Of a stretch of DNA of 64,000 nt, positions 57,185 to 64,000 are shown piece by piece (position 1 is the stretch's first letter; every line of letters starts with the position of its first letter). The notes beneath the pieces were generated by a model. The model made no database searches. It was not told the origin of the DNA and saw only the letters and a list, made by a program, of their open reading frames with translations. The stretch covers positions 4,588,501-4,652,500 of the forward strand of contig OX485805.1 in NCBI GenBank assembly GCA_950295325.1. Direction: 5' to 3'. Source of the stretch: Polytrichum commune (taxonomy: Eukaryota > Streptophyta > Polytrichopsida > Polytrichales > Polytrichaceae). The position numbers and the translations under genes are program-made.

Positions 57185-58490
57185 CTGCCTTTATGTATTC
57201 CTGGAAACAGGTTTCGCTGAAGTGGTAAATCTACCGTCCTTAAACCCTTAACCCTAGATCTTGGTTGATGCATTGCATCCGGTTCTTACAGTGTAATGGG
57301 GAGTGGCACTGTCCATAGAGAAATCATCCAACTATGGAGTGTTATCCCTGCTGAGAGGAGAGATTTCCACCCCTTTATTATTTCTCGCTACCCAAGTATT
57401 ATTATGAGTCTATTGGTTATTTTTCGGATTTCTGTGAGGCAATTAGAGGTAATTGGATATACACACTTGCCTTTTACTCTTGGAAACAGTTCCTGAATTG
57501 GTAATTCTACCGTTCTTAAACCCTAAACCCTAAACCGTAAACCCTGAATCTTGGTTGATGCATTGCACCCGGTTCTTGCAGTGTAATGGGGAGTGGCACT
57601 GTGCATAGAGGAATCATCTTACTATGGAGTGTTATTCCTGCTGAGAGGGCAGATTGGTGCCAGCAATTTCCACCACTTCATAATTTCTGGCTACTTAAGT
57701 TTTCAAATGGGGATGTCTGATGGTTAACTTACTGACATGGCCAGGTTTTGGAAATTATGTGCATCTTAGAGGATATTGACTTGACAGTCTCTTGAGTATG
57801 CGTCGGTAGCATGTTGAAGGTTGATAGATGCAATTGGATGTAAGTTACATACCTGCCTTGAAGTACTACTGGAAACAGATTTTCACTGAAGTGGCAATAC
57901 TGCCGTTATTAAACCGTAAACCGTAAACCCTTAATCTGACTTGATGCATGGCATCCAGTTTTTGTAGTGTAATTGAGAGTGCACTGCCCATATAGGAATC
58001 ATGCTAATGGCAAATTGTTATCTCTGCTGAGAAAACAGATTGGTGCCCGCGATGGCCACCGATCCATATTCCTGGCTAACCAAGTATTTTAATAAGGGTT
58101 TCTGATGGTTAATTTTCGAATATGGCTAGATTTCGGAATTTGTGTGCATCTTAGAGGATTTTGACTTGAGAATCCCTTAAGTATGTGAAGGTCCCATGTT
58201 GAAGGTTGTATAGAGGCTATTGGATGCATGTACTTGCCTTTGAGTATTCCTGGGAACAGGTTGCATTGAAGTGTCGAATTTTACCGTTCTTAAACCTTAA
58301 ACTGTAAACAATGAAAGTTCGATGCATTGCACCCAGTTCTTGCTTTGTAATTGAGAGTGCACAGTCCATAGAGGATTCATGGTCACGGTGGAGTGTTATA
58401 TCTGTTGAGAGGACAGACTGGTGCCAGTGGTGTCCACCACTTCACCACGTTTGGCTACACAAGTATTTCAATGAGGGTTTGTGATGGTTA
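57075..58490. repeat. Degenerate tandem array with telomere-box motifs, four units
   Basis: Landmarks in each unit are TTTGTGTGCATCTTAGAGGAT, CATGTTGAAGGTT.TATAGAGGC.ATTGG, TTAAACC..AAACC, TTGATGCATTGCA.CC, GTAATGGGGAGTGGCACTG, then CTGCTGAGAGG.CAGATTGGTGCC. The GATGCATTGCA landmark falls at about 57,267, 57,557, 57,942 and 58,320 (spacing about 290, 385 and 378). The second unit carries TTAAACCCTAAACCCTAAAC (about 57,516), the plant telomere-box motif. No gene was identified inside. Confidence 0.8.
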
Positions 58491-58735
58491 ATTATGTTTC
58501 GTTTTGCTAGGCCACAACTCGCATCTAATTGGAACTTATCACTTGGGTTGGTTCGAAAGATATAATGGTCTTTTGTCTTGCACTTTATGAATAACATAGA
58601 ATTGGGTAATTTTGTTGTAAGTCGAGCATGCTGCTGCTTATCGCGGGGACACTTATACTTAACCTGCCAAATTTGCGTATTATGATGTGCAGTTCCTGCA
58701 TACTAATATTTGTGTGGTCGATGTCTGATTTGCAG

Positions 58736-58795
58736 GTTCCATTTGGAAAAGCTGCATTCATGCCCTGGCGGCTCATTTACACAAACGAGTTTTTG
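58736..58795 (+). pseudogene. Orphan exon of a URI-type prefoldin
   Basis: An exon of exactly 20 codons, VPFGKAAFMPWRLIYTNEFL, is bordered by TTTGCAG and GTATGA. The segment matches the characteristic VPFGKAAFxPGRLIHTNEFL block of plant URI (unconventional prefoldin RPB5 interactor, alpha-prefoldin fold), which acts as a cytosolic/nuclear co-chaperone. The expected preceding helix and the following LLGEGYYAxRT segment were not found within reach. In the block, Gly is Trp and His is Tyr. It is most likely a gene fragment, or an exon of a gene whose other exons I could not recognise. Confidence 0.5.
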
Positions 58796-59779
58796 GTATG
58801 AAATTTTGGTGCCTGTCTGGAATAATGTGACCACCTGTAGTGGCGCAAAAGAGCATCTCAGACTTGCAAGCGGGCAATGCAATCATGACTGGAGTAAGTG
58901 TTTTGTTATTTCCACGTCCCTGGCGCAATTTCAATCAACTGTGTATTACATTCTTGCTCTGGCAGCTTTGGTACCATCTGCTGTATGCTATCAGTGATTT
59001 TCAAATACTGAAATTAGAATACCGTCTACTCTCTAGGCTCTGCTTGCATGGAATATAGGTGCTTTGATGAACACAATTTATATTATTACGTGGCTTTCAT
59101 CAAGACTTAGGTTTCTGGAGTGACTTTGCAGGCTGATCTTGTTGAAAGTAGGAATGAGTGTACAGGGCCACCTGTTAAGCCTGCTGTGGACGTTATGCAG
59201 AGTATTGACATTCACAAGGTGACGACGGTGACAATTTACACTAATTCAATTCTACCTTCTAGTCAAAGAATGGCATTTATGATGATTGTCAAGACTTACT
59301 ATGGCTTCCGTTTTTTGGTCTGCTTCAAGAGTCAGTGTGTATTGGTTTGAAGTAGTGAAATTCTGCTAAGCTTAAAAATCTGCAGTGCACAACGTGGAAG
59401 TTTATTAACATGGTACAGTATCACAATTTCTGAAATTTGAACAGTGAATGTTGACTCCTGATTATGTGCAATTCTTTCCTATTGAAGGGTGCCTTACGCC
59501 CTGGACCTCTACCTCCTACTTCTTGACACAAAACAATGCTACATCTCCCCTTGTGATATGTTCATCTGCTTGCTCTGACATCAGTTTGCATATAATCTGC
59601 AAACCTCAACAGATCAGTCAAACATGCAACTTTTCCGGAAGTCGCCGTTACAGCAAAGGGAGTATATCTAGCTTCCAAAGGAGGCCTATGTAAGAATCCC
59701 AGTACACGGCTGAGAAGCTTGCTAATCTGCATTCAAGTCTTTGGATCGTCTGGGACATGTGCTGCGATATCTTCGAATT
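58796..59779. other. Intergenic DNA and 3' flank of AZG
   Basis: A segment at about 59,131-59,217 (GCAG|ADLVESRNECTGPPVKPAVD...IHK|GTGACG) has splice-like borders and an open frame, but no recognised family. The stretch near 59,779 must hold the AZG 3' untranslated region. Confidence 0.3.
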
Positions 59780-62524
59780 CTACAATTTGCCTTCGGTAGC
59801 ACCTTCGACGGTGGGGTTGGGAACCTTTTGATCGAGCTCCGGGGGGGAAGCCGTCGCCGGATGTTGCTTCAAATTTTTGCTCCCATACCTCGCCCTCGAA
59901 TATCCCAAAAACGCCCAATCCCAAAGATGCAAGGCAATGTAGGTGGTGATGCCGCCGATCAAGCCGTAAGCTATGGAGTACGTGAGCGGCATGAGGATGA
60001 TGGTGATGAACGCGGGGACACCTTCGCGCATATCCTCCCAGTTAATTTCGACGACCGCTTTCATCATCATGACCCCGACGAGGACGAGCGCGGGGCCGAC
60101 GGCCCATGGCGGGATCGACGCCAAGAGCGGTGTGAAAAACAGGGAGAGGAAGAAGTAGAAGGAAACGGTGATTGCCGTTAGGCCCGTGCGGCCGCCCTCG
60201 CGGATACCCGTGGAGGATTCGATAAACGTGGTGACGGGCGACGTCCCGAGCGTGGAGCCGATGATAATGGCCGTCGCATCGCTCATGAACGCAAAGTATT
60301 GGCCTGGGAAGTTGCCTTTAGCATCCACAAAGCCTGCGAATTTCGCCATTGAGAAGAGTGTGCCGGTCGTGTCGAGGATGTCAATGTACAGGAACGTGAT
60401 GAGCGCCACCCACAGCTGGCTTGTCCCAAACTGGTCAAAGCTCAACACCCCGGCCGTCTTCTCGATTTTGTGCACGCCTACTACGTTCTTGAAGTACTGG
60501 TATGAGGCTTCTCCTGCGTCCGTGTGAGGGAAATACGTCACCTGCAATGGTAACCCATATTTACAATTATGCTTGTATAAAGTTTCTCATGTGCAATTCG
60601 ATGAAGACATGACAGTCAGTATGTAACGAGGTTCCGACAACTTTTTACGTACCTGGGGCGAAGTCCGTAACTATCTACATGTACATGTATTTGCAAAATC
60701 TAAAACCTCAAAGCTGAATCTGAAACCAAGTGAGCTCGGGGGACCCAATTGCTCCCCTCCTCTTGTCTAGAGGGGTGCTCTCTCTTGACAAGCGTGCCTC
60801 GCCTCTTTTCATAAGGAACTCTAAGAAATCTACCACCTAAGGAAAAATGTGGTGACGTGGACAGAACCTGTTGAATGGGCCTCCATACACCATTCACATT
60901 ATAGCTTGAGCAGTCGACGCTTGTGATGCTCAAGAATAAGAAAGGAGTCATAGTGTGAAGGATAAGTGGATGATGCATGGCAGGAGCAACAACATACCTT
61001 TGTGTTGCGGAACCATGAGATACCCGTGACGAACACAATGCCGTAGATCATGGCCCCCTTGACGTTTCGGATGAGGCAGTAGGCGATGATGAGGAATCCA
61101 ACCACAGCTAGCCACAATGTTGGGTCCTCCATGCGATGCTTCGTGCACATGATTGCGGCAGATGTTGTCCCCCCTGTTACAATGCAACAATTAGAGTTCC
61201 AACCTCACAAGCCTGAGGTTTCTCATGATCAAAATGGAGCTGTACAATGTTGCAATGTTTTATTCTAGGATTGCAATACTATTCATCTGCTGCTGGAAAT
61301 CTTTGATGAAATACGAAGGAGCATATCAAGCCTAGACATAACATTATTGAGCTTCATAATATTGTCGAATAGTTTAAAACCATCCAACATTTGAGACGTT
61401 CAACGACTCTCAAACAGAATAAGATGAAAAGATCAAGTGGGTCTTCCTCGTCATAAATCACGGTTTGCGATTGGTGACCAACTTTATTGGTTTCCTCAGC
61501 TGATTGTTAGTCATAACTCTCTACTTGAATACTTTACCCGAAACTTGGACGTTTCGGAACGTTGGGTGTGGCGTCTCTGAAACTTTTTGCGGCTCTTTGG
61601 GCTCGCACCCGCCAAACATGTGCGAGAAAATCTCGCAAACTTTAGATGAAATGTTATGAACTTGAAGGTCAGGGAATTGAAGCTCCGACCGAGCGACTCA
61701 TTCATACCTGGCATGAGGACGGTGCTGCCATTGACAGTGATAACGGGAGCAACCGACACTCGATACTCACTCGGACACCCTCCCAACGTCACCAACGTCG
61801 CCCCGTCGAAAGCGATCAACCCCACGCCCTCGCTGGCCTGCAACCCGATGAAAGCCAAAAACAACCCGATACCCGCCGACGTCGAGATCCGCACGGGCTT
61901 CGGGATGAGCTTCGCGAGCTTGGTGCGGAACCCGAGTGCGGCGATGATCAGAAACAACACGCCCTCCACGAACACGGCCGCAAGTGCTGACTTGTAAGGC
62001 ACATTCCCGGAGCCGTGGAACCCTACGACTGTGTAGGCGAAGTACGCATTTGTGCCCATACCGGGGGCCAACGCGAGGGGAAGGTTGGCGAACGCGCCCA
62101 TGATCAAACACCCGATGAGGGCAGATGCGGCTGTGGCCACGATGAGGTCTTTCCGAACAGTGGTTAAACATGCGGCGTAGCCCGGGTTGACAGGAGGGAA
62201 CTTGCATACTGGAGTAGGAGGGGTTAAGGTTAGCCCTGTCCCGGTGCACAACGATGGATCAACGATGCTTGGGTTGCTACATGTAGGGGTGCAATCCGAA
62301 ACCGAGCAGGGGCCGCCGGAGTCCGTGAGGATGCTCGCGTTCACGGCCAAGATGTAGGCCATGGTGAGGAATGTTGCGGTGCCTGCACGAATCTCTTGGC
62401 TGAAGTGGGTGTTGCGCTCTTCAAGCTTGAAGTACTTGCCGAATGCGCTAACGGCTACTTTTGCATTCAAGGTTTCAACGCCCCTCGAGTAGCCGCGGTA
62501 GCCGCGGCGGAAGAGATTCGTCAT
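59780..62524 (-). CDS. AZG1: AZG-type adenine/guanine permease, three exons
   Basis: A multi-pass membrane transporter of the AZG (azaguanine-resistance, NCS2-related) family, which imports adenine, guanine and, in characterised plant members, cytokinin-type purines at the plasma membrane or ER. Exons by inference: 62524-61708, 61173-60998 and 60541-59780, with GT-AG introns and consistent phases; 1,755 nt, 584 residues (about 580 is typical). Visible blocks are [18 protein letters not shown] (about 49-66), the substrate-pocket motif [13 protein letters not shown] (150-162), the cysteine-rich loop [12 protein letters not shown] (73-84), [35 protein letters not shown], and the second signature [20 protein letters not shown] (428-447). 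The start is the first ATG before [11 protein letters not shown]. No lesion is seen. The coding part is distinctly GC-richer than its surroundings. The symbol rests on overall likeness to Arabidopsis AZG1; an AZG2-like role is not excluded. Confidence 0.95.
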
Positions 62525-62584
62525 GGCCGTGGGGTCAGTTGGCTGTTGATTAAAATTTCACTTGCTGATCAATCTTGACACCAA

Positions 62585-63195
62585 AGAATCACAACAGGAG
62601 GATAAGTTTTACGTCTCCCTCAAAAGCATGGAAATCCAAATTGGTTGGGAAACCTCAAGAATGGTTGACAAATAGTTTGAAAGTTTGCAGCTGCACATCA
62701 AGCTTGTGGCAGTCTCCAAAAATGCAGTGGGAAAAAATAACACAGAACACACATAGCAGGAGCATGAGTTTTGCCTCTCCCTCAAAGCATGAGGAATCAA
62801 TTGGTGGAGAACATCAAGAATGGTTGAGAAATTAGTTTTAGAGTCTGAAGCTGCATCGTATCATCTCAAGCGTGTGGCGGTCTACGAAAAGGCAGAGTTG
62901 GAAACAATACCAATTTAAGAATACGTCCATGAAATGCACACACAACAGGAGCATAAGGTTTGCATCCCTCTCAAAGCACAATCAAATTGGTCGAGAACAC
63001 CCCCGTGTCTGAAACTATTTATTAGTTGCTCCCTGGATTATTCACTTCCTGATCACTCTTCACATGACCAAAGAATTACAACAGGGACATGTGTTTTGCA
63101 TGCATCGCCCTGGAAGCATGCAAAATAAAATGGGTCGAGAACACTCTGCACAATCAACCGTGTGGCGGTCTCCGAATTAACTGAAGTGGAAAATA
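62585..63195. repeat. Degenerate tandem repeat upstream of AZG, about four units
   Basis: Units carry the landmarks AACAGGAG.ATAAG.TTT, CTCCCTCAAAGCATG, AATTGGT.GAGAAC.TCAAGAATGG and GTGTGGCGGTCT. The first landmark falls at about 62,592, 62,755, 62,945 and 63,078 (spacing about 163, 190 and 133). The array begins about 60 bases upstream of the AZG start codon, so it lies in the leader or core-promoter region. Confidence 0.75.
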
Positions 63196-64000
63196 AGCAA
63201 ACCGAACCAAACCATCTGTTGAAATTACAGATGGTATGAGAATGCACATATCAATATGATCAGGTACTACGATCGAGGTTGTGTGTAGACAAGAACTCGT
63301 TATGTGAGTGTGTGAGATCATACGTCTCTTGAAGGTAATTCATCAAGATCAGATGTGTGGGATATCTCTCTGCACACATCCTGCCTCGCAGATCCTCAAG
63401 CTTCAGAATCTGAAGAAGTAGCAACCTGGTACCAATTCAAAAGTAATGATCAGGATCTGCAACCAGCGAAGGGCGCTGACTTTAACTTCTCCTAAGTTAC
63501 CGACATGCGAGCTTTGAATTTTTTTTAGAGTTTTTTTGGACTGATCCTCCGAAAGAAAGAAAGAAAGAAACACCGTAGGCCAGATCACCGAATGCAACCT
63601 TGACTACTTGTTCAGCATTAAGGCAAAGGGTTTACTCCAAAGTTAGTGTGAACTCGACCAACAGATTGTATACGGAAGATTATCCCGGGATTGGAGGTGC
63701 AAGAAAACGTTCTTCGATCCCGGTCATAGAATTATGCTTCAGACTATCATCAGGAACGTTACTGATCTGAGGGAAGAATGTGGCCCGGGGCGAAATCTAC
63801 TAGGGCGCTGTAATTCTCTCTGTCCTTCACATGGAAATCAGTTGCTTGTAAATGGGGATGATCCAACTTTGGTTGCATCCAACCCACTCCGACTACCCCG
63901 CGACAAAAGATTATGACAGAAACACTGAACTGCAGCGGGGAGGATCTGAGGAAATAAATATCAATCAGCTAGGAAGTTGATCTGTCACGGTCATGTACTG
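63196..64000 (-). promoter_or_regulatory. Distal 5' flank of AZG
   Basis: No coding region is seen. An (AAAG)n run lies at about 63,553-63,570. This is the likely distal promoter of the minus-strand AZG gene. No specific element could be assigned. Confidence 0.3.

Noticed and set aside
57510-57545. Interstitial telomere
   Set aside because: Only two exact AAACCCT repeats are present, inside a longer tandem unit. This is better read as telomere-box motifs than as a telomere remnant.
59131-59217. Possible exon ADLVESRNECTGPPVKPAVD...
   Set aside because: The borders look like splice sites, but it matches neither URI nor any other family I recognise. It is mentioned only in the flanking-region entry.
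59741-60181. 146-codon plus-strand frame rich in Arg/Asp
   Set aside because: It is the antisense shadow of the GC-rich third exon of AZG.
1-64000. CRISPR arrays, bacterial operons, rRNA or organelle genes
   Set aside because: No spaced short-repeat arrays, ribosome-binding-site-driven gene strings, rRNA or plastid/mitochondrial genes are visible. The gene structure is eukaryotic throughout.

Overview
The window is nuclear DNA from a land plant. The evidence is three protein families (cinnamyl alcohol dehydrogenase; a cytoplasmic kinase with an N-terminal universal-stress-like domain; an AZG-type purine permease), GT-AG introns of roughly 80-600 bases, AT-rich intergenic DNA and a dense set of DNA transposons with terminal inverted repeats (TIRs). 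The intron-rich AZG gene and the overall protein character fit a non-flowering plant (bryophyte, lycophyte or fern) better than an angiosperm. That placement is an inference and the species is not identifiable from the sequence alone.

Layout. Bases 1-2.7 kb hold nothing recognised. A complete six-exon CAD gene lies on the minus strand (2,698-4,970), with a leader and promoter region (to about 6.55 kb) containing a degenerate tandem repeat. A 4.8-kb CACTA-type transposon (8,808-13,591) carries a decayed tnp2-like transposase and ends immediately beside the promoter of a second, plus-strand CAD copy. That copy (about 13.6-17.2 kb) is a pseudogene: nonsense codon, frameshift, deletion of the structural-zinc region, an internal tandem duplication, a transposon insertion, and no exons 5-6. 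A decayed pogo/Tigger-like transposase follows (17.6-18.5 kb). A nine-exon, 949-residue kinase gene runs on the minus strand (19,689-25,265), and an orphan promoter-like island sits at 26.2-26.8 kb.

From about 27 to 56 kb I see no intact host gene. The region is a graveyard of nested transposons. It holds short elements with CTACACTAAATA-type ends; 1.0-1.6-kb relatives with CACTACACCATTTATGG-type ends; ~0.5-kb Harbinger-like elements (GGGCC termini, TAA/TTA duplications); a 750-bp internally deleted pogo/Tigger element with TA duplications that still carries a transposase C-terminus; hAT remnants; and reverse-transcriptase tail fragments. Several insertions have a matching uninserted paralogous site inside this window.

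The right end holds a tandem-repeat array with telomere-box motifs (57.1-58.5 kb), one orphan exon of a URI-type prefoldin, and a complete three-exon AZG permease gene (minus strand, 59,780-62,524) preceded by its own degenerate tandem repeat.

The three intact genes do not form a pathway: CAD acts in monolignol/aldehyde reduction, the kinase in cytoplasmic signalling, and AZG in purine uptake. No wholly new system is evident. The most informative signals are the inverted CAD duplication with its datable damage, the transposon families with unclear target-site duplications, and a 73-base near-perfect hairpin inside a Harbinger-like element.
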